A stretch of DNA of 64,000 nucleotides, from assembly GCA_022826385.1 (NCBI GenBank), contig JAJDUZ010000053.1, positions 83,845-147,844 of the forward strand, in the 5' to 3' direction. This stretch comes from Silicimonas sp. (GTDB lineage: Bacteria; Pseudomonadota; Alphaproteobacteria; Rhodobacterales; Rhodobacteraceae). Both the position numbers and the translations under genes were made by a program. Below the pieces are notes generated by a model. That model made no database searches. It saw only the letters and a program-made list of their open reading frames with translations, and was not told the origin of the DNA. Of the stretch, positions 17,048 through 27,448 are shown one piece after another (positions within the stretch are counted from its first letter, which is position 1; each line of letters begins with the position of its first letter).

Positions 17048-17454
17048 GCCTTGTTGCGCCGACGCTGTGCCTGACGCATCAGGCCGTGTTGAAAATGCTC
17101 GAGGCCGCGGTGGCGCGGGCCGAAGAGATGGGCCAGCCGCAATGCATCGTTATCGTCGACGCCAGCGGCGAGACACTGGCGCAGTTGCGGATGAGCGGCG
17201 CGAAATTCCTGAGCCTGAAAAGCGCGCGGTCCAAGGCGCGGACGGCGGCTTCGATCGGGGCGCCAAGTGCGGCGATCCCCGAGCATGTCGGCCCCGCGAT
17301 TGCGGCAGCCACCGGGGGCGAGGTGACCCGTTTGGGCGGCGGCTTGCCAATCTATGTGGACGACACACTGGTCGGCGGCATCGGCATCGGCTCGGGCAGT
17401 CCCGAGCAGGATGTGGCGGTGGCGGAAGCGGCGCTGGCGGTGCTTGGGGGGTAG
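17044..17454 (+). CDS. GlcG/HbpS family haem-degrading-like protein (DUF336)
   Basis: A 136-residue single-domain protein of the GlcG/HbpS family. Characteristic segments are GQPQCIVIVDASGETLAQLRM, KSARSKARTAASIGAPS, and the glycine-rich end VTRLGGGLPIYVDDTLVGGIGIGSGSPEQDVAVAEAAL. Family members bind haem or small metabolites and are often found in glycolate or diol catabolic operons. It is the last gene of the sugar-acid transporter transcript and faces coxG convergently across 19 bases. A role linked to the adjacent cytochrome b561 is possible but unproven. Confidence 0.85.
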   Translation: MSLVAPTLCLTHQAVLKMLEAAVARAEEMGQPQCIVIVDASGETLAQLRMSGAKFLSLKSARSKARTAASIGAPSAAIPEHVGPAIAAATGGEVTRLGGGLPIYVDDTLVGGIGIGSGSPEQDVAVAEAALAVLGG

Positions 17455-17473
17455 AGGCGCCGCTTCGCCCCGG

Positions 17474-17926
17474 TCAGGCGACGGATTGCTCTTCCATCAC
17501 CTCGGCAAAGCTCTTGAAGAACTTCGCAGCCAGTTTCTTGGCCGTGCTCTGGATCAACCGGCTGCCCAGTTGCGCCAGCTTGCCGCCGATCTCGGCCTTG
17601 GCCTCATAGCGCAGGATCGTCTGCGCGCCATCCTCGGTCAGGGTGACATCGGCGCCGCCCTTGGCGTGACCGGCGGTGCCGCCATTGCCCTGACCCGACA
17701 GCGAGAACTGGTCAGGCGCTCCGGCGGTGTCCAGCGTGACATTGCCGCCAAAGCGGGCCTTCACCGGGCCGACTTTCAAGACGACCTTGGCTTCCAGTTC
17801 GGTGTCGGAATGCTTGATCAGCTCTTCGCAGCCCGGAATGCATTGTTGCAGAATGTCCGGGTCGTTCAGCGCGGCATAGACCACGTCTTTCGGGGCATTG
17901 ATGGTGATTTCGTCTGCGAGTTCCAC
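17474..17926 (-). CDS. coxG: CO dehydrogenase accessory protein CoxG
   Basis: A 150-residue SRPBCC/polyketide-cyclase-like protein beginning MELADEITINAPKDVVYAALNDPDILQQCIPGCEEL, the standard CoxG start. CoxG is reported to help anchor the CO dehydrogenase to the membrane so that electrons reach the quinone pool. It is the last gene of the cox operon on the minus strand, 16 bases after a 33-codon ORF. Length is close to the minimal SRPBCC domain; some CoxG proteins carry an extra membrane-binding tail, which is short here (GSRLIQSTAKKLAAKFF, amphipathic). Confidence 0.92.
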   Translation of the reverse strand: MELADEITINAPKDVVYAALNDPDILQQCIPGCEELIKHSDTELEAKVVLKVGPVKARFGGNVTLDTAGAPDQFSLSGQGNGGTAGHAKGGADVTLTEDGAQTILRYEAKAEIGGKLAQLGSRLIQSTAKKLAAKFFKSFAEVMEEQSVA

Positions 17927-17942
17927 GGGATACGTCCTTTTC

Positions 17943-18044
17943 TCAGCAACAGGGGAATTTGATCGAGGCCAGATGGTCAGCCTGTTCAGGGGTCAGCGCG
18001 GCCTTCTTGCGCCACGCGGCGATCAGGGTCTTCAGCCAGGTCAT
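17943..18044 (-). CDS. 33-residue ORF inside the cox operon
   Basis: A short frame of 33 codons: MTWLKTLIAAWRKKAALTP at the start and ASIKFPCC at the end. Its ATG overlaps the coxF stop by 4 bases (ATGA), exactly as the other junctions of the operon do. It ends 16 bases before coxG. The peptide has an amphipathic Trp/Leu/Lys helix followed by a C-terminal CC pair, which could bind metal or be modified. No function is known to me. The overlap pattern is the main reason to believe it is translated. Confidence 0.65.
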   Translation of the reverse strand: MTWLKTLIAAWRKKAALTPEQADHLASIKFPCC

Positions 18045-18835
18045 GTCGCCTCTGCCCTGGGGGTTGTCAGGGCGCGGCGGGCCATGACCAGTTCGGCCAG
18101 GATCGAGAGCGCGATTTCCTCGGGCGTGACCGCTTTGATGTCGAGCCCGGCGGGGGCTTTGACGGTGGCAATGGCCTCGGGCGCCAAGCCCTCGGCCTCC
18201 AGCTTCTGCGATAAAGCGGCGAACTTCCGGTGGCTGCCGACGAAGCTGCGATAATCGGCATGGCCCGAAAGGGTTGCCTTCAGCGCGGTCAGATCGCCTT
18301 GGCCTTGGGTCGCGATGACCACGAAGCGCTGACGGTTGGTGTCACCGATTTCGGCGGCATCCGCCGTTGCGGTGACCGACCAGTGAAACTGCGGTGCCAG
18401 ATCGGCCAGCGCACGCGCAACGGGCGAGCCGCCGACGACGACCAGTTCCGGCATCGGCAGGCAGGGTTCGATGAAGATGTCGATCGTGCCTTTCGAGGGG
18501 CACCCGTTCCGCGCATAGGTGATCCCGTCCTCGGCCCGGCCGGGTTCCACGCCTTTCTCGGCCAGAAACTCTTCCGGCGTGACCGAGATCAGTTGCGGCT
18601 GACCGGTGGCAAAGGCCTCGACCGTGGCACGTTTGACCGCGCCGCGCGCGCAGCCCCCGCCAAGCCAGCCCTCGACGATGCTGCCATCGGCGGCCAGCAG
18701 CGCTTTCGCGCCGGGCTTCGCCGCCGTCGCCCCAACGGTGCGCACGATGGTGGCAAAGGCGAAAGGCCGGTTCGCCTCGCGCATCGCCTGCGCGGCGTCG
18801 GACAGATCGGGGTTCAGGACTTCGGCCGGGGTCAT
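18041..18835 (-). CDS. coxF: XdhC/CoxI-family molybdenum cofactor maturation protein (CoxF)
   Basis: A 264-residue protein of the XdhC family. The N-terminal domain contains GWLGGGCARGAVKRA near residues 54-68, with the conserved cysteine. The C-terminal Rossmann-like half begins ELVVVGGSPVARALADL near 130. XdhC-type chaperones bind Mo-bis/mono-pterin cofactor and promote sulphuration and insertion, here presumably into CoxL. It overlaps coxE upstream and the 33-codon ORF downstream by 4 bases each. The gene order D-E-F-G identifies it as coxF. Confidence 0.9.
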   Translation of the reverse strand: MTPAEVLNPDLSDAAQAMREANRPFAFATIVRTVGATAAKPGAKALLAADGSIVEGWLGGGCARGAVKRATVEAFATGQPQLISVTPEEFLAEKGVEPGRAEDGITYARNGCPSKGTIDIFIEPCLPMPELVVVGGSPVARALADLAPQFHWSVTATADAAEIGDTNRQRFVVIATQGQGDLTALKATLSGHADYRSFVGSHRKFAALSQKLEAEGLAPEAIATVKAPAGLDIKAVTPEEIALSILAELVMARRALTTPRAEAT

Positions 18836-20009
18836 AGGCGCGTCACCTCGCGTTCCAACGCGGCCAGATCGTCCAGCGTGTTGGCGGCGGCAAACAGGTC
18901 GAGATGGGGCAGGGCGGCGGCCATGCCTGCCGCGACCGGGGCGTAATCCTTCCAGCCTTTCAACGGGTTGAGCCAGATCACCCGGCAGCCCCGTTTCTTC
19001 AGGCGGGCAAGGGCGGTGTCCAGCACCTCGGGCGCGCTGGTGTCGTATCCATCCGACAGGATCAGCACAACGCTGCGCCCGTCCACGAACCGCTTGGCAT
19101 AGGTCCGGGCGAACCGGTCGAGGCTTTCGCCGATCTTCGAACCACCGCCGAACCCGTCGGCCATCAGGGACATCCGGCCAATCGCACGCATCGCGTCCTT
19201 GTCGCGCAAGGTCTCGGTGATCCGGACGAGGCGGGTGTGAAAGAGATAGGCATCGGCATCCGGGTCGCTGCGCATCAGCCCCGCGATGAAGGCAAGGAAG
19301 ACCTGCGCATAGACACTCATCGAGCCCGAGACATCGACCAGCGCCGTGATCTTCCGGGCGCGGTCCGGGCGCTTTTTCTTCAAGAGCTTCAACGGCTCAC
19401 CGCCCGAGGCCAAACTGGCCCGTATGGTCTTCCGGAAATGCAACCGGTCGCCCTTCCGCGCCGCAATCCGCCGCCGCGAGCGGCGGTCGCGCAAGGCAGC
19501 GCCCAACTGGCGGGCGACGCGTTCGGCCTCGGCAATATCTTCGGGGCGCACCAAATCGCGCAGGTCGCGGCGGTTCAGGTTGCGCATTTCGGTGGCGATC
19601 AGCTTGCCCTCACCATCGCTTTCGGCCTCGCCATCGCCACCATCGGGTGCGCTGGCCGACCCGCTGCTGCCCATGGCTTCACCGGCGGCATCGCGCGAGG
19701 AATGGACGTGATCGCTGGTGGTTGCCGCCGCACTTGGCATGACCTTGGTTTTCACCCGGCCCGCATCCATCCAGAAGGCGTCGAACAGGGCATCGAACCG
19801 TGCGACCTCTTCCTTGCAGCCGGTGCAGATCGGGCGGAGGGCCATCCGGGCGTCGTTCGGTGTGAAACTGTCCGTCGACGCCAGCGCTTCCAGCGCCAGA
19901 CCCGTTTCAGCCACACCCAACCGGACGCCGTTCTCGCGGAGATGGGCCAGAAACCCCGCCATCCGCGCGGCCGGCCCGGGGTCGCGGGCGGCGAAGCGGG
20001 TGACGCGGC

Positions 20010-20013
<4 letters not shown>
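18832..20013 (-). CDS. coxE: VWA-domain CO dehydrogenase maturation protein CoxE
   Basis: A 393-residue protein with the CoxE-type von Willebrand A domain in its second half. The metal-ion-dependent adhesion site is DVSGSMS near residue 228, and GFGGGSKIGESLDRF and ILSDGYDT complete it. The N-terminal half has RPICTGCKEEV and a disordered acidic spacer with SAPDGGDGEAESDG. CoxE works with the AAA+ protein CoxD in building the [CuSMoO2] active site of CoxL. It overlaps coxD and coxF by 4 bases, which supports a tightly coupled D-E complex. Confidence 0.93.
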
Positions 20014-20885
<872 letters not shown>

Positions 20886-20906
20886 GCGCCGCGTCTCCTG
20901 CTTCTT

Positions 20907-20987
20907 CTGTTCAAAAATACTTCGGGTGGGGTCCGGGGAGGGCAGAGCCCTCCCCGGTGGGTCGGATGTCGCGCCAGCGACATCCGA
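20907..20987 (-). repeat. Two perfect hairpins plus AT-rich tail between coxL and coxD
   Basis: Downstream of the coxL stop, 20962-20987 is an 11-bp hairpin (TCGGATGTCGC / GCGACATCCGA, 4-nt loop). 20933-20957 is a second 11-bp hairpin (CCGGGGAGGGC / GCCCTCCCCGG, 3-nt loop). On the minus strand the sequence continues as a tail GAAGTATTTTTGAACAGAAG (20906-20925). The same hairpin-plus-tail architecture occurs near 47590, 58714 and 63489. It fills the coxL-coxD gap and may act as an mRNA stability or attenuation element. Confidence 0.75.
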
Positions 20988-20992
20988 AACCC

Positions 20993-23422
20993 TTAGTCGT
21001 GCAGGCCCAGTTCATTGGCGGTCTTCCAGATCCGCCAATGGTCATGCGGCATCTGCGTGTGACGCAGCCCGAAGGCCCGGAACGCATCCTGCACCGCGTT
21101 CGAGAAACACGGCACACCGCCCACATGCGGGCTTTCGCCCACGCCCTTGGCGCCGATCGGGTGATGCGGGCTGGGGGTGACGGTGTGGTCGGTCTCGTAA
21201 TTCGGCACTTCCCACGCGGTCGGCAGGAAGAAGTCCATCAACGTGCCGGTCTTGACGTTGCCCATCTCGTCATAGGCAATCTCCTGCCCCAGAGCGACGG
21301 CCAGCGCCTCGGTCAGACCGCCATGCACCTGGCCTTCGATGATCATCGGGTTGATCCGGGTGCCGCAGTCATCCAGCGCATAGAAGCGGCGAATGTCGGT
21401 GACGCCGGTGTCGACATCGATGTCCATGACACAGACATAGGCGCCGAACGGATAGGTCATGTTCGGCGGGTCATAATAGCTGACCGCTTCCAGACCCGGT
21501 TCGATCCCCGGAATGGCCTGATTATAGGCGGCGAAGGCAATTTCCTTCATCGTCTTGAACTTCTCGGGCGCGCCCTTCACCACGAAGCGGTCCACGTCGA
21601 ACTCGACATCGTCGTCATGCACTTCCAGAAGATAGGCCGCGATCATCTGCGCCTTGGCGCGGATCTTGCGGCCCGCCAGCGCGGTGGCCGCCCCGGCAAC
21701 CGGGGTCGAGCGCGAGCCATAGGTGCCAAGACCATAAGGCGCGGTGTCGGTGTCGCCTTCCTCGATGGTGATCGAATCTGCCGGCAGGCCGATTTCGGTC
21801 GCAAGGATCTGCGCGAAGGTGGTCGCGTGACCCTGACCTTGGGAAATCGTCCCCAGCCGCGCAATCGCCGACCCCGTGGGGTGAATGCGGATTTCGCAAC
21901 TGTCGAACATGCCCAGTCCAAGGATATCGCAGTTCTTGACCGGACCCGCACCGACGATCTCGGTGAAGAAGGTCAGGCCAATGCCCATCAGCGAGCGTGT
22001 TTTGCCCGCCTTGAAGTCTTCGACCCGCTGGGCCTGTTCGGCGCGCAGACCTTCATAATCGACGGCCTTCAGCGCCTTGTCCCATGCGGTGTGGTAATCG
22101 CCCGAGTCGTATTCCCAGCCCAAGGCGGCCTTATAGGGGAACTGCTCCTTCTTGATGAAGTTGATCCGGCGCAATTCGGCGGCGTCCATGTTCAGCTCGA
22201 TCGCCAGAAGCTCGATCATGCGTTCGATGAAATAGACCGCCTCGGTCACCCGGAACGAACAGCGATAGCTGACCCCGCCCGGCGCCTTGTTGGTATAGAC
22301 CCCGTCGACGCCCAGATAGGCGACCGGAATGTCGTAAGATCCGGTGCAGACATTCATGAAGCCTGCCGGGAACTTGGTGGGGTCGGCGCAGGCGTCGAAC
22401 CCGCCATGGTCGGCCACCGTGTGGCACCAGAGACCGGTGATCTTGCCCTCTTTCGTGGCGGCGATCTTGCCCTTCATCCAATAGTCGCGGGCGAAGGCGG
22501 TGGTCATCAGGTTTTCCATCCGGTCTTCGATCCACTTCACCGGCTTGCCGGTGACGATCGACGCCACAACCGAGCAGACATAGCCCGGGTAAGCGCCCAC
22601 CTTGTTGCCGAAGCCGCCGCCGATATCGGGCGAGACGACGCGGATGTTGTGCTCTTCAATCCCCGAGATCAGGCTGACCACGGTGCGGATCGCATGCGGC
22701 GCCTGGAAGGTGCCGTAAAGCGTCAGCTTGCCGTTGACCTTGTCCATGCTGGCCACGCAGCCGCAGGTTTCCAACGGGCAGGGATGGGTGCGGTGGTAAT
22801 AGAGCATCTCTTCCGCCACCACTTCGGCGTTCTCGATCACCTGTTCGGTGGTCTCCTTGTCACCGACCTCCCATGTGAAGATGTGGTTGTGGTGCTTGCG
22901 TGGCCCGTGGGCTCCGTCCGGCACGCCGTCCCCTTCGCCCGCGATGTCCTCGCGCAGAACCACGTCGGATTCGAGCGATTTGAACGGGTCGGTGATGACG
23001 GGAAGTTCCTCGTATTCGACCACGACCGCTTCCACGCCGTCGGCGGCGGCGAAGCGATCCTCGGCCACGACGAAGGCGACCTCCTGGCCCTGGAACAGCA
23101 CCTTGCCATCGGCCAGCACCATCTGCTTGTCGCCCGCCAGCGTTGGCATCCAATGGAGACCAAGGGGCTCCAGATCGGCGGCTGTCAGAACCGCCAGAAC
23201 GCCCGGCACTTCAAGGGCGGCGCTGGTGTCGATGCTGACCACGCGGGCATGCGCATAGGGCGAGCGCACGAAGTCACCCGCAAGCATGCCATCCAGCTTG
23301 ATGTCGTCGACATAGTTGCCCTTGCCTTGGGTGAAGCGCGCGTCTTCCACGCGTTTCCGCTTGCAGCCCATGCCACCAAGGGCATCGATCCGGTCTTCGC
23401 GGCTTGTCACTTCGTCTTTCAT
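20993..23422 (-). CDS. coxL: Form I carbon monoxide dehydrogenase large subunit
   Basis: An 809-residue catalytic subunit, the same length as Oligotropha CoxL. The start [13 protein letters not shown] at 23422 overlaps the coxS stop by 4 bases; an upstream in-frame extension lies within coxS and is rejected. The active-site loop reads VSYRCSFR with the copper-ligand cysteine at residue 388, and GAKGVGESP places the catalytic Glu at residue 763. Both positions coincide with the characterised enzyme. This is the form I signature (AYxCSFR), except that Ser replaces the Ala at position 385. It oxidises CO to CO2 at a [CuSMoO2] site and hands electrons to CoxS. Confidence 0.96.
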   Translation of the reverse strand: MKDEVTSREDRIDALGGMGCKRKRVEDARFTQGKGNYVDDIKLDGMLAGDFVRSPYAHARVVSIDTSAALEVPGVLAVLTAADLEPLGLHWMPTLAGDKQMVLADGKVLFQGQEVAFVVAEDRFAAADGVEAVVVEYEELPVITDPFKSLESDVVLREDIAGEGDGVPDGAHGPRKHHNHIFTWEVGDKETTEQVIENAEVVAEEMLYYHRTHPCPLETCGCVASMDKVNGKLTLYGTFQAPHAIRTVVSLISGIEEHNIRVVSPDIGGGFGNKVGAYPGYVCSVVASIVTGKPVKWIEDRMENLMTTAFARDYWMKGKIAATKEGKITGLWCHTVADHGGFDACADPTKFPAGFMNVCTGSYDIPVAYLGVDGVYTNKAPGGVSYRCSFRVTEAVYFIERMIELLAIELNMDAAELRRINFIKKEQFPYKAALGWEYDSGDYHTAWDKALKAVDYEGLRAEQAQRVEDFKAGKTRSLMGIGLTFFTEIVGAGPVKNCDILGLGMFDSCEIRIHPTGSAIARLGTISQGQGHATTFAQILATEIGLPADSITIEEGDTDTAPYGLGTYGSRSTPVAGAATALAGRKIRAKAQMIAAYLLEVHDDDVEFDVDRFVVKGAPEKFKTMKEIAFAAYNQAIPGIEPGLEAVSYYDPPNMTYPFGAYVCVMDIDVDTGVTDIRRFYALDDCGTRINPMIIEGQVHGGLTEALAVALGQEIAYDEMGNVKTGTLMDFFLPTAWEVPNYETDHTVTPSPHHPIGAKGVGESPHVGGVPCFSNAVQDAFRAFGLRHTQMPHDHWRIWKTANELGLHD

Positions 23423-23913
23423 TCTGCCGCCTCCTTGGCTGCATTCATTTCCGCCGCGGCGGCCTGAATGGATTTCACGATGTTCTGATAGCCCGTGCAG
23501 CGGCAGATATTGCCGGCCATGCCGAAGCGGATTTCTTCCTCGGTCGGGTTCGGGTTCTCTTCCAGCAGCTTGGTGGCGCGGGTGATCATGCCGGGGGTGC
23601 AATAGCCGCACTGAAGCCCGTGATGTTCCTTGAACGCCATTTGCAGCGGGTGCAGGTCGTCAGGCCCGCCCAGACCTTCGATCGTGGTGATCTCTTTGCC
23701 GTCGGCCTGCGCAATGAACATGGTGCAGGCTTTCACCGATTTGCCGTCGATGGTGACGGTACAGGCGCCGCAATGCGAGGTTTCGCAGCCGATATGCGGG
23801 CCGGTGTAGTTGAGCCGTTCGCGCAGCGTGTAGATCAGCAACTCGCGCGGTTCGGCAATGACGTCCTCGGCCTTGCCGTTGACGGTGATCTTATAGTGTT
23901 TCTTGTCGGACAT
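23419..23913 (-). CDS. coxS: Carbon monoxide dehydrogenase small subunit, [2Fe-2S] protein
   Basis: A 164-residue iron-sulphur subunit with two clusters: C43, C48, C51, C63 (ferredoxin type) and C102, C105, C137, C139 (helical type, CGYCTPG and CRCTGY). It carries electrons from the Mo-Cu site of CoxL to the FAD of CoxM. It lies 13 bases after coxM and overlaps coxL by 4 bases, giving the form I order M-S-L. Confidence 0.96.
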   Translation of the reverse strand: MSDKKHYKITVNGKAEDVIAEPRELLIYTLRERLNYTGPHIGCETSHCGACTVTIDGKSVKACTMFIAQADGKEITTIEGLGGPDDLHPLQMAFKEHHGLQCGYCTPGMITRATKLLEENPNPTEEEIRFGMAGNICRCTGYQNIVKSIQAAAAEMNAAKEAAE

Positions 23914-23926
23914 GTGTCGTGTCTCC

Positions 23927-24778
23927 TTACGCGCGGGACCAGGCGCGCTCGATGGCGCGGGCCAGGATCACGCCAGCGACATGGCGTTTGAAAGCGACGG
24001 GGCCGCGGTTGTCTTCGACCGGGTCGATATCGCCCAGCATCGCGGCAACGGCGGCTTTCACGGCGTCGGCGTCCACCGAGGTGCCGGTCAGCGCGGCGCC
24101 TGCGGCGTCGGAATAGATCGGCGTGTCGCTGAGATTGGTCATGGCGATCGAGGCGCTGGCGCAGGTGCCACCGTCTTTCACCAACTGCACGGCAGCGGCG
24201 GCGGTGGCATAGTCGCCAATCTTGCGCTTCTGCTTTTCATAGGCATAGCCGCCCGCAGGCTTCGCAAACGACACCGCGGTCAGAACCTCTTCATCCTCGC
24301 GGTCGGTCATATAGGCGGCTTCATAGAAGTCGCGCGCCTTGACGCTGCGCTCGCCATCCGGGCCAACCAGTGTGAATTCGGCATCGAGGCACTGCATCAG
24401 CCCCGGCATGTCGTTGCCCGGGTCGCCGTTGGCGACATTGCCGCCGACCGTGCCCATATAGCGGACCTGCGGATCCGCGATCTGCAAGGCCGCCTCGCGC
24501 ATGATCGGCGCGGCTTCGGCGAGCCCAGCATGGTCGATTATCTCGGCCTGCGTGGTCATGGCACCGATGGTGATGGTGTCCCCGATGGTGATGCCGGTCA
24601 GTCCCGCCACATCCTGCATGTCGATGAGGTGCGGAACCTCGGCCATGCGCAGTTTCATCATCGGTATCAGGCTGTGCCCGCCGGCCATGACACGGGCGTC
24701 GTCCCCGTGTTCCTGCAAAATGGCGATGACACCGGACAGATCCGTCGGGCGATAGTATTCGAACGCCGCTGGAATCAT
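23927..24778 (-). CDS. coxM: Carbon monoxide dehydrogenase medium subunit, FAD protein
   Basis: A 283-residue flavoprotein starting [14 protein letters not shown], preceded on the minus strand by a strong AAGGGAGGAG ribosome site. The FAD motifs are AGGHS at residues 32-36 and TVGGN at 110-114, matching the double-glycine motifs known for CoxM. It passes electrons to the membrane quinone pool. First of the three structural genes, 110 bases downstream of the membrane sensor gene coxC. Confidence 0.95.
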   Translation of the reverse strand: MIPAAFEYYRPTDLSGVIAILQEHGDDARVMAGGHSLIPMMKLRMAEVPHLIDMQDVAGLTGITIGDTITIGAMTTQAEIIDHAGLAEAAPIMREAALQIADPQVRYMGTVGGNVANGDPGNDMPGLMQCLDAEFTLVGPDGERSVKARDFYEAAYMTDREDEEVLTAVSFAKPAGGYAYEKQKRKIGDYATAAAAVQLVKDGGTCASASIAMTNLSDTPIYSDAAGAALTGTSVDADAVKAAVAAMLGDIDPVEDNRGPVAFKRHVAGVILARAIERAWSRA

Positions 24779-24888
24779 CAGCTCCTCCCTTATCAAGCAA
24801 ATGTTCTGGCTGCCGGGAGGCCAGCACACGGTTGCATACAGAGGGAGCGGAAACTGTTTATTTGCTGGTTTTTTGCACGAAATGCGCG

Positions 24889-26022
24889 TCAGACCGCACG
24901 AACTGCGCCGGGGTCGGGGGCGAGGAAGGCCTGCACTTCTTTCAGCTTCGAGCGGCTCACCGGGGCGGGCGGCAGATTCTCGGCTTTGAAGGTGCAGCGG
25001 CCCTTGTCCTTGGTGCGTTCGAAGCGGGCAACCTTGTCGGGGTTCAGCACATAGCTGCGATGGACCTGCAGGAAGCCGCCATCGACCAGCCGCTTTCCGG
25101 CCTCGGTGATAGGCCAGACGCAGAAGTAGCGCTCGTCATCGGTATAGACCTGCGTGTAATGCCCGTCGGCCCGGACAAAGGCCACATCCTCGGCCCGGAC
25201 AAAGACGCGATTGCCGTCGCTTTCACAAGGAATGGTCAGGCGGGTCGGCTCTGCCTCGGCGGTGGGGTCAGGGGGCGCGGGCGGGGCGTCGGCGGTGCCG
25301 GTGTCACCCACGGGAACAAGGTAGGTCGCGCTGACCCAAAGGAACGCGCCGAAGATCACGAAGCTCGACAGGATGACGCCAAGGGCCATGACCTCGTTCG
25401 AGATCGTCGGCCCGAACTCTGTGATCTGCTCGACCGCAACGAAGTTGGTGCCCGCCATCGCAAGGAAGTGCACCGCGACCACGGCGATGCTGAAACAGAC
25501 GGTGCCGATGAAGATGTTGCGGTTGGTGCGCGTGGCATAGGCAACATAGAAGGCCAGAATGCAAAGCGCGATCGCCATGACCGAAGACAGCACCACGCCC
25601 AAGGGCGAATAGACCGCACGGCAGAGCTCGAGGCCGGACATGCCAAGGTAATGCATCGCAAGGATGCCGCAGCCGACCAAGGCGCCTGCAAAGACGATGG
25701 TGCCGGTGGAGCGCTCGCGGAAATGCAGCAGCACCAGCGCGGCGGCGACAATCAGGATGGCGATCAGCGCCGAAGCCAGCGTGATGGCCGCGTCGTAATA
25801 GAACAGGATCGGCAGTTGCAGGCCCAGCATGGCGACGAAATGCATCGACCAAATGCCGCCGCCAAGCGCGACGGCGCCAAGCGCTATGGCGATCTTGCGC
25901 TGGGCGATGGTCTTGGAGGACAGGTCCTTGGTCAGCGACAAGCCGGTAAAGCCTGCCACCAACGCCACGATGAACGACATCGCGACGAGCAAGCCGTTAT
26001 GCTCGAACTCCGGGAACTCCAT
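24889..26022 (-). CDS. coxC: MHYT-LytTR membrane regulator of the cox cluster (CoxC/CoxH-like)
   Basis: A 377-residue protein starting MEFPEFEHNGLLVAM at 26022. The first 235 residues are a seven-helix MHYT-type sensor, with MHFVAM at 60-65, MHYLGM at 123-128 and a degenerate VHFLAM at 184-189. These motifs are thought to bind metal or haem and sense CO, O2 or NO. A Pro/Ala-rich linker (240-257) leads to a LytTR DNA-binding domain (about 260-365, ending near HRSYVLNPDKVARF). This MHYT-LytTR fusion is the known architecture of CoxC and CoxH in Oligotropha. It probably switches the operon directly at the membrane. It is divergent from gcdH across 138 bases. Confidence 0.88.
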   Translation of the reverse strand: MEFPEFEHNGLLVAMSFIVALVAGFTGLSLTKDLSSKTIAQRKIAIALGAVALGGGIWSMHFVAMLGLQLPILFYYDAAITLASALIAILIVAAALVLLHFRERSTGTIVFAGALVGCGILAMHYLGMSGLELCRAVYSPLGVVLSSVMAIALCILAFYVAYATRTNRNIFIGTVCFSIAVVAVHFLAMAGTNFVAVEQITEFGPTISNEVMALGVILSSFVIFGAFLWVSATYLVPVGDTGTADAPPAPPDPTAEAEPTRLTIPCESDGNRVFVRAEDVAFVRADGHYTQVYTDDERYFCVWPITEAGKRLVDGGFLQVHRSYVLNPDKVARFERTKDKGRCTFKAENLPPAPVSRSKLKEVQAFLAPDPGAVRAV

Positions 26023-26160
26023 CCTGCATGATATGACCAAAGCTGAAATTATTGGCAAATCAAAAACCGCGGCGGGCTGACGCGGGCGTCCGCGCTCTCT
26101 CGCCACTTGGGGATGGGCAGGATATGCTGTCGTCCAAAGGTTGGAAGGGAGTCGCATCGG

Positions 26161-27375
26161 ATGAAGGACGAAATCAAAACCGGCTTCGGCCCGTCGCTGG
26201 GCGCGTTTGACTGGGAAGACCCGTTTCGGCTGGTCGATCAGTTGGAGGAAGACGAACGCCTCATCTCGGACGCGGCGCGCACCTTTGCGCAAACCAAGCT
26301 GTTGCCCCGGATCACCGAGGCCTATGCCAACGAGGTGATTGAACCGGGCATCTTCGCGGAAATGGGCGAAGCCGGGCTTCTGGGCACCACCATTCCCGAA
26401 GCGTTTGGCGGGCTGGGCGCTGGCTATGTCACCTATGGTCTGGTCGCCCGCGAGGTCGAGCGTGTCGACAGCGGCTATCGCTCGATGATGAGCGTTCAGT
26501 CGTCGTTGGTGATGTATCCGATCCACGCCTATGGCTCGGAGGAACAAAAGGCCAAGTACCTGCCGAAACTCGCCACGGGTGAATATATCGGCTGTTTCGG
26601 CCTGACCGAACCCGATGCCGGGTCTGACCCGGCGGGCATGAAGACCAAGGCCACCAAGACCGAGGGCGGCTATGTGCTGAACGGGTCGAAAATGTGGATT
26701 TCCAACAGCCCGATCGCGGATGTCTTCGTGGTCTGGGCCAAGTCCGAGGCGCATGGCGGCAAGATCCGCGGCTTTGTGCTGGAAAAGGGCATGAAAGGGC
26801 TTTCGACGCCCAAGATCGAAGGCAAGCTGAGCCTGCGCGCCTCGATCACCGGCGAGATCGTCATGGAGAATGTCGAGGTTGGCGAAGACGCGCTTCTGCC
26901 GGGTGTCGAAGGGCTGAAGGGACCGTTTGGCTGTCTCAACCGGGCGCGCTATGGCATTGCGTGGGGCACGATGGGCGCGGCCGAGGATTGCTGGCAGCGG
27001 GCCCATCGCTATGGCATGGACCGCAAGCAGTTTGGCCGGCCCTTGGCGCAGACCCAGCTCTTCCAGAAGAAACTGGCGGATATGCAGACCGAGATCGCCC
27101 TTGGCCTGCAGGCGGCGCTGCGTGTCGGGCGACTGATGGACGAGGGGCGGGCCGCGCCCGAGATGATCTCGCTGATCAAGCGGAACAATTGCGGCAAGGC
27201 GCTGGAGATCGCGCGCCATGCCCGCGACATGCATGGCGGCAACGGCATCGCGCAGGAGTTCCACGTAATGCGGCATGCGCAGAACCTTGAGACGGTGAAC
27301 ACCTATGAAGGGACGCATGACGTGCACGCCCTGATCCTTGGCCGGGCGCAAACCGGATTGCAGGCGTTCTTCTGA
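26161..27375 (+). CDS. gcdH: Glutaryl-CoA dehydrogenase
   Basis: A 404-residue acyl-CoA dehydrogenase-fold enzyme beginning [22 protein letters not shown]. The [12 protein letters not shown] and [13 protein letters not shown] segments and the [17 protein letters not shown] stretch are typical of GcdH. The catalytic base is the Glu in [18 protein letters not shown]. It oxidatively decarboxylates glutaryl-CoA to crotonyl-CoA in lysine, tryptophan and aromatic breakdown, giving electrons to ETF. A GGAAGGGAG ribosome site is 5' of the ATG. No partner genes adjoin, and it is divergent from coxC. Confidence 0.93.
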   Translation: MKDEIKTGFGPSLGAFDWEDPFRLVDQLEEDERLISDAARTFAQTKLLPRITEAYANEVIEPGIFAEMGEAGLLGTTIPEAFGGLGAGYVTYGLVAREVERVDSGYRSMMSVQSSLVMYPIHAYGSEEQKAKYLPKLATGEYIGCFGLTEPDAGSDPAGMKTKATKTEGGYVLNGSKMWISNSPIADVFVVWAKSEAHGGKIRGFVLEKGMKGLSTPKIEGKLSLRASITGEIVMENVEVGEDALLPGVEGLKGPFGCLNRARYGIAWGTMGAAEDCWQRAHRYGMDRKQFGRPLAQTQLFQKKLADMQTEIALGLQAALRVGRLMDEGRAAPEMISLIKRNNCGKALEIARHARDMHGGNGIAQEFHVMRHAQNLETVNTYEGTHDVHALILGRAQTGLQAFF

Positions 27376-27424
27376 TGGTGGCGGGGCTTGGCACCCTCCC
27401 ACGTCATTCATATCGCACGCCGAG

Positions 27425-27439
27425 TTAAGGGAGGCTTAA
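27425..27439 (+). promoter_or_regulatory. CtrA-like binding site
   Basis: TTAA-GGGAGGC-TTAA fits the TTAA-N7-TTAA consensus of the alphaproteobacterial cell-cycle regulator CtrA exactly. It lies in the 205-base gap between gcdH and the E1 dehydrogenase gene. One short match can arise by chance in 64 kb, though less often in GC-rich DNA. Confidence 0.35.
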
Positions 27440-27448
27440 GGTAACCAA

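Noticed and set aside
23423..23611. N-terminal extension of coxL
   Set aside because: The extra 63 codons lie within coxS in another frame and have no similarity to CoxL; the start at 23422 reproduces Cys388 and Glu763.
26023..27411. N-terminal extension of coxC through gcdH antisense
   Set aside because: The extension is antisense to gcdH; the MHYT domain begins at 26022.
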